Assembly: GCA_016213245.1 (NCBI GenBank)
Contig: JACRBC010000021.1
Location: 45,252-109,251 of the forward strand
Reading direction: 5' to 3'
Origin: Candidatus Solibacter usitatus
GTDB taxonomy: Bacteria; Acidobacteriota; Terriglobia; Bryobacterales; Bryobacteraceae
DNA: 64,000 nucleotides
In this document: positions 1-11,552 of the stretch, piece by piece
Layout: every line of letters starts with the position of its first letter
How positions within the stretch are numbered: position 1 is the first letter of the stretch
Translations under genes and position numbers: made by a program
The notes under the pieces: model-generated
Databases searched by the model: none
Told to the model about the DNA's origin: nothing
The model's input: the letters and a program-made list of their open reading frames with translations, nothing else

Positions 1-2
1 AT

Positions 3-179
3 TTCTACCGCCGCTCGGCCATCCGCTTCATCCAGTCCCAGGGCTTCGGCTGGATCGCGATCCGCATCGGCGGAGGCGGCCACGGAGACGCGGGCCAGTC
101 CTTCGCCATGGTGCCCGATGCGTGGGGCCTGGAACTGCTGGATCGCGTGGAGAACGCGGGTCTGTTCAGGATCCGCTGA
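3..179 (+). CDS. C-terminal end of an unidentified protein (partial)
   Basis: An open frame enters from the left edge and ends at TGA 177-179, giving the last 58 residues of a protein whose start lies outside the window. The fragment is rich in aromatic residues and has a glycine-rich turn (IRIGGGGHGD). Three bases separate its stop from the convergent stop of the flavoprotein gene at 183. The composition would fit the end of a secreted enzyme such as a glycoside hydrolase, but I do not recognise a family signature, so the function is left open. Confidence 0.55.
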   Translation, partial: FYRRSAIRFIQSQGFGWIAIRIGGGGHGDAGQSFAMVPDAWGLELLDRVENAGLFRIR

Positions 180-182
180 GCG

Positions 183-1166
183 TCAGGAGGCGGGCAGCGT
201 CTTGCGAGCGATATCGGCGGCGATCTGCGCACCGTGGAAGCGGCCGTTCTCGATGAAGACCTCGTTTGTGTGCATGCCGGCGACGAGCACGCCGGCCAGG
301 TAGACGCCGGGCCGCTCGCTCTCCCAGGTCTCGGGATCGAGCTTCGGCCGACGCGTCTCCGGATCGAAGCGGATGCCGTGGCGATCGAGAAAATCCGTGT
401 CCGGGTGGTAGCCGGTCATGGCGAAGACGAAGTCGTTCTTGATGCGCACGGGCCCCTGGGGCGTGGCCAGCGTCACGAAGCGCTGCTCGATGCTCTCCAC
501 GCTGGAATTGAAGTAGGCGGGAATCTCGCCGGTCCGGATGCGGTTTTCAATATTGGGCAGGATCCAATACTTGATGCGCTGCGACAACTCCGCCCGGCGG
601 TGCACCAGCGTGACGCGCGCGCCGGACCAGTGCAGCTCCAGCGCGGCGATGGCGGCCGAGTTCTTGCCGCCCACCACGAGCACATCGTGGCCATAGAAGG
701 GGTGAGCCTCTTTGTAGTAGTGGATCACCTTGGGCAGCTCCTCGCCGGGCACGTTGAGCAGGTTGGGACGGTCGTAGTAGCCGGTGGCCAGGATCAGCTT
801 GCGTGCGCGATGGGCTTGCCTGGTCCCGGTGCGATCCTCCGTGTAGACGGTGAAATCGCCGTCCGAGCCCTCGAAGCCGGTGACGCGCTCGTACTGGCGG
901 ATGTCGAGACCGTAGTGGTCCGCCACCCTGCGGTAATACTTCAGCGCCTCGCCGCGTACCGGCTTCTCGCCGAGGCTGGTCATCGGGATGCCGCCGATCT
1001 CCAGCAGTTCGGGCGTGGTGAAGAAGACCATGTTGGTCGGGTAGTTGTAGAGAGAGTTGGTGAGGCAACCCTTGTCGAACAGGACGCAGGCGAGGCCGCG
1101 CTTCTTCAGCTCGATGCCGCAGGCCAGCCCGGTGGGTCCCGCGCCAACAACCACCGCATCGAGCAT
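183..1166 (-). CDS. ypdA: YpdA/Bdr-like FAD/NAD(P)-dependent disulfide reductase
   Basis: This is a 327-residue flavoprotein of the thioredoxin-reductase superfamily that resembles the putative bacillithiol disulfide reductase YpdA/Bdr. The N-terminal FAD-binding Rossmann motif (VVVGAGPTGLACG, residues 5-17) and a second nucleotide-binding motif (VLVVGGKNSAAIAALEL, about residues 162-178) are visible. The C-terminal FAD-contacting strand is PGVYLAGV. Length matches the family. No CxxC redox pair is present, as is normal for YpdA, but the family's reactive cysteine in the first glycine loop (PCG) is Thr12 here (PTG). It may therefore be a divergent paralogue with another substrate. The ATG directly follows the alaS stop (TAGATG), so the two genes are probably cotranscribed. 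Confidence 0.8.
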   Translation of the reverse strand: MLDAVVVGAGPTGLACGIELKKRGLACVLFDKGCLTNSLYNYPTNMVFFTTPELLEIGGIPMTSLGEKPVRGEALKYYRRVADHYGLDIRQYERVTGFEGSDGDFTVYTEDRTGTRQAHRARKLILATGYYDRPNLLNVPGEELPKVIHYYKEAHPFYGHDVLVVGGKNSAAIAALELHWSGARVTLVHRRAELSQRIKYWILPNIENRIRTGEIPAYFNSSVESIEQRFVTLATPQGPVRIKNDFVFAMTGYHPDTDFLDRHGIRFDPETRRPKLDPETWESERPGVYLAGVLVAGMHTNEVFIENGRFHGAQIAADIARKTLPAS

Positions 1167-3809
<2,643 letters not shown>

Positions 3810-3836
3810 CACTCCATTTTGACACAGCCCCAACCG

Positions 3837-4346
3837 TCAGCCGTTTGGGAAGAGGTCGTCGTGGGTCACCTGCAAGCTGTACTCGGGCATGCGCAGGGCG
3901 GCCACTTCGCGCAGTCCATCGCTGCCGTACTCATGCATCGACTTGCTCGCCGGGTCGATCACCCAGATGTGGGGCACCCCAAAGCCGCGGTACTCGCGCA
4001 GTTTGGCCATCAGGTATTGCGCTTTGTCATCGGGCGACAGGATCTCGATGACAACGTAGGGGGGGATTGAAGGCACCTGCTCGGCCGGTTCGGCGCCTGC
4101 ATAGACCGCGATATCGGGAATCCGGCAGCGCGTCTCTGCTGTGCGATTCCTCAATTCAGGAAACGCAAACAGGCCGGGCTGTTCTTCCCAGCGAAGAAAG
4201 GCCTTCAGAAGGAGCTTCTGCAATCTTGCGTGGTCGAGCGGCGGCATGGGTTTTTCGAACACCTCCCCGTCGACATACTCGCAGTCCATCTCCGGGTACG
4301 AAGTCTTGAGGTACTCTTCCAGGCTGATGAGCGCCTTCGTCGCCAT
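3837..4346 (-). CDS. Uma2 family endonuclease-like protein (DUF820)
   Basis: This 169-residue protein has the Uma2/DUF820 restriction-endonuclease-like fold. The characteristic PDIAVY strand is followed by VVIEILSPDD and then KLREYRGFGVPHIWVIDP, the usual core around the D/E-x-K metal site. Uma2 proteins are very common in acidobacteria, cyanobacteria and planctomycetes. Their cellular role is not established, although nuclease activity is inferred from the fold. It lies just upstream of alaS on the same strand, about 27 bases before the alaS GTG, and may be cotranscribed. Confidence 0.88.
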   Translation of the reverse strand: MATKALISLEEYLKTSYPEMDCEYVDGEVFEKPMPPLDHARLQKLLLKAFLRWEEQPGLFAFPELRNRTAETRCRIPDIAVYAGAEPAEQVPSIPPYVVIEILSPDDKAQYLMAKLREYRGFGVPHIWVIDPASKSMHEYGSDGLREVAALRMPEYSLQVTHDDLFPNG

Positions 4347-4426
4347 AGCCTCATCATACGCTCAAATGCGCGAAAGGCGGGACCGTTGGGCCCCGCCCTT
4401 CGCCAGTGTGGAATGCGCGCCGGAAG

Positions 4427-7400
4427 TTAGAACTCGTAGCGCAGCCCGAACTGCATCACGCGCGCACCGCCCAGCACGTTGCTGTACTTGCCGAACGTGC
4501 CGCCGACGGAGATGTCGAGCGACAGGCTGTTGACGTCGAACTTGGCGGTGTTGGTCAGATTGAACGTCTCCCAGCGGAATTGCAGGGAGTGCTTGTCGCT
4601 GTAGGGCATAGTGAAACGCTTGGCGACGTTCAGGTCGATGTTGAAAACCCCGTCCCCACGCAGGCCGTTGCGAGTGCCAATACCGCCCGGCATTTCGTAG
4701 TCGAAGGCGGCCATGGCCGCCTTCGGATCGGCGAAGAGGCTCGGCCCGCCGCCGGCCAGCGGAGAGTTCCCGGTGTGGCTGGTGGAGACGGGCTTGCCGT
4801 TCCACAGCGCCCAGTTGTTGTTGTTCCAGTTGGTGGGCCAAACGCCGGTTTCGTACACGCTGATGGGGAAGCCGCTGGACCAGCGCCAGACGCCGGCAAG
4901 CTGCCAGCCGCCCACGATGGCATCGGCCCACCCAGGCATGGCGGAGGCGTGCTTCTTGCCTTTGCCCACCGGCAGGTTGTAGACGCCCATCATGTTGAAC
5001 AGGTGGGTGTTGTCGTAGTCCGATACGCCCTTCATCAGCCCCGGCTGCCAGGGGTTCCAAAGAACGCCCGAGGAGCTGGCGGCGCGCTCGGTATTCGATC
5101 GCAGGTCGATGGACTTCGAGAAGGTGTAGTTCACATCGACCGTGTCGCCGCCCGAGAAGCGCTTGCGCACATTGAGCTGCGCGCCGTGGTAGTTGCCGCC
5201 GCCCACCGAGCTGAACACCGACAGGTAAGAGTACTGCGGGCTGTAGAAAGCGTACGGCCCGAGGTCCGAGCACCGTCCGCGGCCTTCGCAGTTGGCCAGA
5301 CCGGCGCCGGTGTCGAGCTGGTAGAGCGCGTAGGTCCAGTCATACTGGTTGGCGTTGAAGCGTCCGTATACAACCTGTGTGGCCGACAGCGAGCTGGTGG
5401 CCGCCTTGCTGTAAAGGTTTTCCCAGTAGGGCACCTTCTGGACGTTCGCCGTGGCCACGCCGGCGTTCACCTGGCGAGCAAGAATCGTGGCGGCCTCAAA
5501 ATAGGTCATACCCGACTTGGGGTCCTTGAGATCGGTTGGCATGGCCGCGTCGCGCCGGATCATCGAGCGCCGTGACTGCCGCCCGACATAGGAGCCCTGT
5601 ACGAACCAGCCGCCTTCCAACTCGCGGCCGATGCTGAGGTTCATGCTCATGTTGTAGGGCGCCTTCAACGTGTCGTCCAGGCCGTTGGTGATGGCGAATG
5701 CATCCGGGTACTGAGCCGGGAACTTGGCCGGCGGCGCGGCCGGCAGCAGGCCCGCTGGTATGCTGCTGATGCCTGAGTAGCGCGGAGCCGAGGCGATGGT
5801 CTGCACCGCCGCCGGATTGGTCAAAGCGTTGGACAGGCCGAACGCCGTAGCGTCGTAGGAGCGCATCAGGGCCGACCCGAACAGGTCGTAGTACATGCCC
5901 CAACCGGCCCGGATCGAGGTCCTGCCGGGGCCGCCGGTGAGTTTGCCGATCCATCCGCTGCTGGTCTGAGGCGACCAGGCCAGCGACAGACGGGGCGCGA
6001 AGTTGTTCTTGTGGAATTCGTAGAGGTCCCGTCCGCCCTGGCTCTTGGGCACGAACGAGATTCTGCCGGCCGCCATCTGGCTCTTGCCCTCCTGTGCCAG
6101 CGCGCCGCGCTGGTTGAACCAGTCGCCGATCCTGATGTTCGGGGAGACCTGCTGGCCGTTGGCTTCGTAGTAAGGCGGCATCAGCGAGTAGCGAAGACCC
6201 GCGATGACCGTAAGCCCGCGGCTCACCTTCCAGGTGTCCTGCACATACATCTCGTACTCGGAGTTCCTGAAGTTGCGCGACACCGGCGCGCCGTTGGGCA
6301 GCACCGTTCCGTCGACGAGATAGTTGTACTGGGCATTGCCCTGCGTCACCAGGCCCATCACATCCGCCATGGCCCAGCGGAAGAGCGTGAACTGGCTGGA
6401 AGGCAGGTCGGTCCACGGGGCGTTCAATCCGGCGCCGCTGTTCACCAGCCACGAAGAGTTGGCCGCCGCGCTGGAAAACGAATTGCCCAGGCTGTCGCGC
6501 CGGTTCTGGCTGAACCGGGCGACGAAGCCGAACTGGATGTTGTGCGAGCCCTTGATCCAGTTCATGTCCTCGCTGAGAGTGTGCACCGGGATGATCGCCC
6601 GGAAGCCACGCGAAAGGCCGGTGTATGCGTCCAACCCGCGCAGCGTCACGGCCGAAAAGTTAGCGATGCCGGTCGACTCCCGGCCCTGCCGCGTAAAGCC
6701 GTAGCGGAAGTTGCTGATCAGCGTGGGCTCGAGGACACTCGTCAACCCCACGGCCATGCCCTTGTTGTTGGTGAGGCCCACCGAGTTGGCCGGCTGGCCG
6801 GCGAACTGCGGCATACCCTGCTCGTTGTCGTTCTGCAGATTCGCGCGGACGAACATGGTGTGCTTGCTCTGCGAATCCAGAATGTAGTCCATACGTCCGA
6901 TGTAGGTGTTCCAGCGCAGCGGGGTCGGCGCCGTAAAGCGGTACCCCACCAGGTTCAGCCCGTCGCCCACGGAGAAGTCGTTCGGCACGGGGTACTTCTG
7001 CATGTCCGCCAGCGCCGCCGCGTTCACGCCGCGCGGATCCAGCTTGAGGGCGATCTCCGCGGGAGTGATTGTGGCCACCGAGCCGTCGCTGCGCCGGTAG
7101 TGCATGATCCCCTGGCGCATGTCCATGGACGGCACGTTTCGAAGCGCCTGCCCATCCTTGGCGTCCCGGCGGCCCTCCCAGTTGCCGAACAGGAACATCC
7201 GGTTCTTCACAATCGGCCCGCCCATCGACACGCCGTAGATGTTGCGGATCAACTTGGGCCGCGGGGCCTTGCCGTTCACAGGCGCCAGAGACTTGTTCAG
7301 GAAGAAATCGTTGGCGGTTGTGGCAGTATTGCGGTGGTACTCATACAGCGACCCGTGCAGGTCGTTCGTCCCGCCCTTGGTCACCATCACCACCTGCGCG

Positions 7401-8089
7401 CCCGATGTGCGCCCGCTGTCGGCGTTGGCGTTCAGCGTCGTGACGCGGAACTCCTGCACGGAGTCCGGCGTCATGCGCAATACGCTGGTGAACGCATTGC
7501 GGTCCATCTGGTCGTTCACGTCCACACCGTCCAAAGTGACGTTTGCCTGGTCGCTCTTGCCGCCGTTCACCGCGCCGTTGCGCGAATCGTTGTCATCCTC
7601 CTTGGTGAACACGACGCCCGGCTGCAGCGCCAGTAGGCCCACAATGTTGCGAGCGTTCAAGGGCATTTGCAGGATCGGCTTGCTGTCGATGGCGTTGCCG
7701 ATGGAGGCGTCCACCGTATTCAGATGCGCCGCCTCGGCTGTCACCGCGACCGTCTCGGTCAACTGCCCCACCTCCAGCTTCACGTTCACCGTAGAAGGAT
7801 TGTTCACAAGCAGCTTCACGTCGTTCACCGTAGCAGTGCGGAAGCCCGTCGCTTTTACGGTGATCCGGTAGTTGCCTGGAATCATCTGCAGAAACGCATA
7901 GGCGCCGGCAGAATCCGTGGTGACACTGCGTTTCACGCTGGTCTCGGTGTTTTCCAGGTCGATGGCGGCGTTCGGGACAACCGCGCCCGAGGCGTCCGTC
8001 ACCACGCCGTTGACCTGAGATGTCGCCTGCGCCCAAAGAGCGGGATGCAATGCGAAAAGCAGAAGTGAGAGGAACAGCAGCTTTTTCAT
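4427..8089 (-). CDS. Oar-like TonB-dependent outer-membrane receptor with carboxypeptidase-regulatory N-domain
   Basis: This is a 1,220-residue predicted outer-membrane beta-barrel. Residues 1-21 form a signal peptide ending in AQA. Residues about 22-105 are a carboxypeptidase regulatory-like (CarboxypepD_reg) domain (VNGVVTDASGAVVPNA...). A plug-like region (about 115-240) and a long barrel follow, ending in FGLRYEF with the terminal Phe typical of outer-membrane proteins. Such Oar-like receptors are strongly expanded in Solibacter and other acidobacteria, where substrates are usually unknown and oligosaccharides are suspected. No clear TonB box is seen. A GGGAG Shine-Dalgarno lies 5 bases before the ATG. 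The 190 bases upstream (8090-8279) hold no gene; they contain a short GC palindrome (CCAGCC-C-GGCTGG) near the start and no promoter I can call confidently. Confidence 0.9.
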   Translation of the reverse strand: MKKLLFLSLLLFALHPALWAQATSQVNGVVTDASGAVVPNAAIDLENTETSVKRSVTTDSAGAYAFLQMIPGNYRITVKATGFRTATVNDVKLLVNNPSTVNVKLEVGQLTETVAVTAEAAHLNTVDASIGNAIDSKPILQMPLNARNIVGLLALQPGVVFTKEDDNDSRNGAVNGGKSDQANVTLDGVDVNDQMDRNAFTSVLRMTPDSVQEFRVTTLNANADSGRTSGAQVVMVTKGGTNDLHGSLYEYHRNTATTANDFFLNKSLAPVNGKAPRPKLIRNIYGVSMGGPIVKNRMFLFGNWEGRRDAKDGQALRNVPSMDMRQGIMHYRRSDGSVATITPAEIALKLDPRGVNAAALADMQKYPVPNDFSVGDGLNLVGYRFTAPTPLRWNTYIGRMDYILDSQSKHTMFVRANLQNDNEQGMPQFAGQPANSVGLTNNKGMAVGLTSVLEPTLISNFRYGFTRQGRESTGIANFSAVTLRGLDAYTGLSRGFRAIIPVHTLSEDMNWIKGSHNIQFGFVARFSQNRRDSLGNSFSSAAANSSWLVNSGAGLNAPWTDLPSSQFTLFRWAMADVMGLVTQGNAQYNYLVDGTVLPNGAPVSRNFRNSEYEMYVQDTWKVSRGLTVIAGLRYSLMPPYYEANGQQVSPNIRIGDWFNQRGALAQEGKSQMAAGRISFVPKSQGGRDLYEFHKNNFAPRLSLAWSPQTSSGWIGKLTGGPGRTSIRAGWGMYYDLFGSALMRSYDATAFGLSNALTNPAAVQTIASAPRYSGISSIPAGLLPAAPPAKFPAQYPDAFAITNGLDDTLKAPYNMSMNLSIGRELEGGWFVQGSYVGRQSRRSMIRRDAAMPTDLKDPKSGMTYFEAATILARQVNAGVATANVQKVPYWENLYSKAATSSLSATQVVYGRFNANQYDWTYALYQLDTGAGLANCEGRGRCSDLGPYAFYSPQYSYLSVFSSVGGGNYHGAQLNVRKRFSGGDTVDVNYTFSKSIDLRSNTERAASSSGVLWNPWQPGLMKGVSDYDNTHLFNMMGVYNLPVGKGKKHASAMPGWADAIVGGWQLAGVWRWSSGFPISVYETGVWPTNWNNNNWALWNGKPVSTSHTGNSPLAGGGPSLFADPKAAMAAFDYEMPGGIGTRNGLRGDGVFNIDLNVAKRFTMPYSDKHSLQFRWETFNLTNTAKFDVNSLSLDISVGGTFGKYSNVLGGARVMQFGLRYEF

Positions 8090-8279
8090 AAGAACTCCCT
8101 AAGATCCAGCCGGGCTGGCAGATGGTCTCGGATCAACCCGCGGACGGCCAATCCCGTTACGTGGCAATCACCTTCCGGGAACAGCGGCACCCCAAACCAT
8201 ACGGGCTCTGAGGGACGCGGCAAACTGACCAAACCCCGGAAGATCTGGTTGCACTTTTAGCAGACAATCGATGCGGGTG

Positions 8280-8972
8280 TCAAACGGTTTCTTTGATCGC
8301 GGCCATGATCCTGGCTGCCGCGGCGGTGGGATCGGCGGCCCGGGTGATCTCCCGGCCCACCACCAGATAGGTGGCGCCGCGGCGCATGGCCTCGGCCGGC
8401 GTGGCCACACGCTTCTGGTCGCCTCTGTCCGCCCCGGCCGACCGCACGCCGGGGACAAGCAGGATGGTGCCAGGACCGCAAAGGGCGCGCAGGCGCTCGA
8501 CCTCCAGCGGCGAGCAGACCAAGCCGTCGGCGCCGGCCTCGATCGCCTTCCCGGCGAGCCACTGCACCTGCTCGGCCACCGTGCGCCCGGCCACCCCGAT
8601 GTCTTCGAGGTCATCCTGATCGAAGCTGGTCAGCACCGTGACGGCCAGGATCTTCAGGCCCGACCCGGCTGTGCCCTCCTTCGCCGCGCGTACAACCTGC
8701 GGGCTGGCGTGCACGGTCAGCAGGCTCGCGCCCAGCGCGGCCACGCTCGCCGCGGCGCGCTTGACGGTCTCGTGGATGTCGTACATCTTCAGATCCACGA
8801 AGACCCGCTTGCCCTGCGCGACCAGTTCCTTCACGAAGTCCGGACCTTCCGCCGCAAAGAGCTCCAGGCCAACCTTGTAGAAGCCGATGGCCGGACCCAG
8901 GCGGTTCACAATCTCTCTCGCCTCAGCGGCCGAAGGCACGTCGAGCGCGACGATAATGGGGTTCTCTGTCAT
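8280..8972 (-). CDS. pyrF: orotidine 5'-phosphate decarboxylase
   Basis: This enzyme catalyses the last step of UMP synthesis, OMP to UMP plus CO2. The 230-residue protein has the type-I OMPDC signature with the catalytic Asp-Lys-Asp cluster (VFVDLKMYDIHETV, about residues 58-71), the opening strand IIVALDVPS and a late phosphate-binding segment (TYLVVGREIT). The ATG overlaps the selD stop (ATGA), so translation is probably coupled to selD. Confidence 0.96.
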   Translation of the reverse strand: MTENPIIVALDVPSAAEAREIVNRLGPAIGFYKVGLELFAAEGPDFVKELVAQGKRVFVDLKMYDIHETVKRAAASVAALGASLLTVHASPQVVRAAKEGTAGSGLKILAVTVLTSFDQDDLEDIGVAGRTVAEQVQWLAGKAIEAGADGLVCSPLEVERLRALCGPGTILLVPGVRSAGADRGDQKRVATPAEAMRRGATYLVVGREITRAADPTAAAARIMAAIKETV

Positions 8973-9943
8973 AAGACTCGTATGGGCGATTCGCCCCGCT
9001 CCGTCACGCGGCCGATTACGCGGCCGGCGGCCCCTTCAGGCGCGACGGAAAGCAGCAGTCCGCCGGAGGTCTGCGGGTCGTAGAGCAGGGCCTCCACCTC
9101 GGGGCGCAGGTCCTGGGCGAAACGGACGGCGCAGGAGACAAACTCGCGGTTGTTCTTCAGCCCAGCGGGCAGAGCGCCCTGCGCGGCGTACTCCAACGCG
9201 CCGGGCAGAAGCTCGATCGCAGCGGAGTCGATCTCCAACGTGACGCCGCTGGCCAGCGCCATCTCCCGCGCGTGACCCAGCAGCCCGAACCCGGTGATGT
9301 CCGTGCAGCCGTGGGCGTCAGCATCCGACTTGTTCAGCTTGAGCATCGACGCCACGGCGGCGGCCACATCCTCATCCCGCGCCAAGCCGCGCTTCAGGGC
9401 CGTTGTGACCACGCCGGTTCCGATGGGCTTGGTCAGCACCAGCACGTCACCAGGCCGCGCGCCGGCGTTGGTCCAGACGCGCTCTGGTCGGACCACGCCG
9501 GTGACGGCGTAGCCGAACTTGATCTCGTCGTCATTCACGCTGTGACCGCCAAGAACGACGCAGCCGGCCTCGATCATCTTCTCCGCGCCGCCCTTCAGGA
9601 TCTCGGCCAGCTCCTCCAGATCGCCGGCGCCGGGGTAGCAGAGGATGGAGAGCGCGGTGAGCGGCCGACCGCCCATGGCGTAGACGTCGCTTAGCGCATT
9701 GGCGGCGGCGATGGCGCCGAAGGTATATGGGTCGTCGACGATGGGGGTGAAGAAATCCACCGTCTGCACCAGGGCACACTCCGGGCTCAGCCTGTAGACG
9801 CCGGCATCATCCGACGTCTCAAAGCCCACGATCACGTTCGGATCTTTCAGCCGGGGGATGCCCGGCAGCACCTGGTCCAAGACCTTTGGACTGAGCTTGG
9901 AGGCTCAACCGGCGGCTTTGACGTGTGCGGTGAGTTTCTTCAT
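8969..9943 (-). CDS. selD: selenide, water dikinase; itself a predicted selenoprotein (in-frame UGA = Sec13)
   Basis: SelD makes selenophosphate from selenide and ATP for Sec-tRNA and selenouridine synthesis. A conventional frame starts only at a TTG at 9880. The upstream 21 codons, from ATG 9941-9943, are in the same frame and are interrupted by a single TGA at 9905-9907. Reading TGA as selenocysteine gives KAAGUASKLSPKVL, the canonical SelD active-site loop with Sec13 and catalytic Lys16 (Cys17/Lys20 in E. coli). The protein is then 324 residues, close to the family length. The AIRS-type body follows (TSDDAGVY, QTVDFFTPIVDDP, GPD/G-rich C-domain). A SECIS-like hairpin lies 13 bases after the UGA. 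The stop overlaps pyrF. Confidence 0.93.
9875..9907 (-). promoter_or_regulatory. bacterial SECIS element with the UGA codon of selD
   Basis: Reading the minus strand, the UGA (9907-9905) is followed after 13 bases by a perfect 6-bp stem GUCCAA/UUGGAC (9891-9886 with 9880-9875) closing the loop AGGUC. The GGUC loop resembles the apical loop of the E. coli fdhF SECIS, whose G and U contact SelB. Position and size fit known bacterial SECIS elements, which sit inside the coding region just 3' of the UGA. Confidence 0.8.
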
Positions 9944-9952
9944 TGCAATCGC

Positions 9953-9981
9953 TTTCAATCTGCGCCGGGCGCTTATATAGT
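9953..9981 (+). promoter_or_regulatory. possible sigma70-type promoter for the GH51 gene
   Basis: TTTCAA (9953-9958) and TATAGT (9976-9981) are separated by 17 bases. The -10 match is good (5 of 6) and the -35 match is weak (3 of 6). Initiation about 7 bases downstream would fall at the ATG at 9989, implying a leaderless message; no Shine-Dalgarno is seen before that ATG. The element lies in the 45 bases between divergent selD and GH51. Confidence 0.3.
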
Positions 9982-9988
9982 ATGTAAC

Positions 9989-11551
9989 ATGCAACGCCGC
10001 AACTTCCTCGCCGCTTCCGCCGGCGCGCTGGTAGCGCCCCGCGTCTCCCAAGCCGCCAACGGCGCCGTCACCGTGCTGCTGAACGAGCCTATCGGCACGA
10101 TCTCTCCGCTGGTGCACGGGCACTTCGTCGAGCACCTGGGCGGCGTGGTCTACGACGGCATCTGGGTGGGCGAAGGCTCGAAGATTCCCAACGTCGCCGG
10201 CATCCGGAAGCCGCTCATCGACGCGTTGAAGAAGATCCAGGCGCCGCTATTCCGCTGGCCGGGCGGCTGTTTTGCGGACAGCTATGACTGGCGCGACGGC
10301 ATCGGCCCGCGCGAAAAGCGCCCCAAGCGGGTCAACTTCTGGGAGCGATCCGGGATGCTGGCCAAGATGGAGGGCGGCAAGGCCAAGTTCGACCCGAACG
10401 AGTTCGGCACCAACGAGTTCATGCGCTTCTGCCAGGAAGTGGGCGGCAAACCGTATGTGGCGGCTAATCTGCGCTCGGGCACGGCGCGCGACTTCAACGA
10501 CTGGGTGGACTACTGCAACGCCCCTTCCGGGGCGACGACGTTGGGCACGCAACGCGGAACGGCGCCCTTCAACGTGGAGTACTGGGGTATCGGCAACGAG
10601 AGCTGGGGCTGTGGCGGCGACTTTACGCCAGAGGAGTACTCGGTGGAGTTCCGGCGCTTCACCTCGTGGGTCCCGCGCTTCAATGTGCCGCTCAAGTTCA
10701 TCCCCTCCGGCCCCAACGGCGCCGACCTGAACTGGTCGCGAGGCTTCTTCCAGGCGCTGATGCGCAAGAGCCCCGGCATGCTCAACCGTGTGTGGGGCTG
10801 GGCGCTGCACTACTATTGCGGCACCACCGGCGGTCCGGTGGAGTTCACGAGCGACGAGTACTACGAGTTACTGACGCGCGCGGTGCGCATGGAGGAGCTC
10901 ATCACCAGCCACTGGACCGTCATGGGCGAGTACGACCGCGAGCACCGCGTCAAGTTCGCCATCGACGAGTGGGGCGCCTGGCACAAGGCGGGCAGCGAGG
11001 TGGCGCCGCATCACCTGTTCGGCCAGATTGGCACCATGCGCGACGCGCTGATCGCCGCCCTGACGCTGGACATCTTCCACCGCCATGCCGACAAGGTGGC
11101 CATGGCCAACGTGGCGCAGCTCATCAACTGCATCCACAGCCTGTTCATCGCCCATGAGGACAAGTTCCTGGCGACGCCCAACTACCACGTCTTCGACATG
11201 TACAAGGACCACCACAACGGCCAGGCCGTGCGGAGCGTGTTTGCCGCGCCGCGCCGCGGGAAGCTGGCGGGCTTCGACGGTTCGGTTTCGGTACAGGGCA
11301 AGAAGCTGGTGCTGACCTGCGCCCACACGGACCTGGGTGGGCCGCTGCCGGTGGAGGTGACCCTGACCGGCGGCACGGCCAGGAACGCCTCCGGACACGT
11401 GCTGGCGGCCGACAGCCCGAAGGCCCACAACACCTTCGACCGGCCGGAGAGCGTCAAGCCGCGCGCCCTCAAGGTGGAGGCGGCCGGCGACAAGCTGCGG
11501 CTGGAGATGCCGCCGGCCTCGGTGGCACGAATCGTCGTCGAACTCGGTTGA
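9989..11551 (+). CDS. GH51 alpha-L-arabinofuranosidase, exported
   Basis: This enzyme is expected to release terminal L-arabinofuranose from arabinan or arabinoxylan side chains. The 520-residue protein starts with a Tat-like signal (QRRNFLAASAGALVAP). The GH51 barrel follows with the acid/base in WGIGNESWG (Glu204) and the nucleophile in AIDEWG (Glu327), then the C-terminal beta-sandwich common to the family. An earlier in-frame ATG at 9923 would extend antisense over the selD start and displace the signal peptide, so 9989 is preferred. Its stop is one base from the convergent lon stop and no terminator lies between them. Confidence 0.92.
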   Translation: MQRRNFLAASAGALVAPRVSQAANGAVTVLLNEPIGTISPLVHGHFVEHLGGVVYDGIWVGEGSKIPNVAGIRKPLIDALKKIQAPLFRWPGGCFADSYDWRDGIGPREKRPKRVNFWERSGMLAKMEGGKAKFDPNEFGTNEFMRFCQEVGGKPYVAANLRSGTARDFNDWVDYCNAPSGATTLGTQRGTAPFNVEYWGIGNESWGCGGDFTPEEYSVEFRRFTSWVPRFNVPLKFIPSGPNGADLNWSRGFFQALMRKSPGMLNRVWGWALHYYCGTTGGPVEFTSDEYYELLTRAVRMEELITSHWTVMGEYDREHRVKFAIDEWGAWHKAGSEVAPHHLFGQIGTMRDALIAALTLDIFHRHADKVAMANVAQLINCIHSLFIAHEDKFLATPNYHVFDMYKDHHNGQAVRSVFAAPRRGKLAGFDGSVSVQGKKLVLTCAHTDLGGPLPVEVTLTGGTARNASGHVLAADSPKAHNTFDRPESVKPRALKVEAAGDKLRLEMPPASVARIVVELG

Positions 11552-11552
11552 G

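Noticed and set aside
8969..9880. selD starting at TTG 9880
   Set aside because: This start lies inside the SECIS hairpin and removes the catalytic loop; the UGA-containing extension restores the family's active site.
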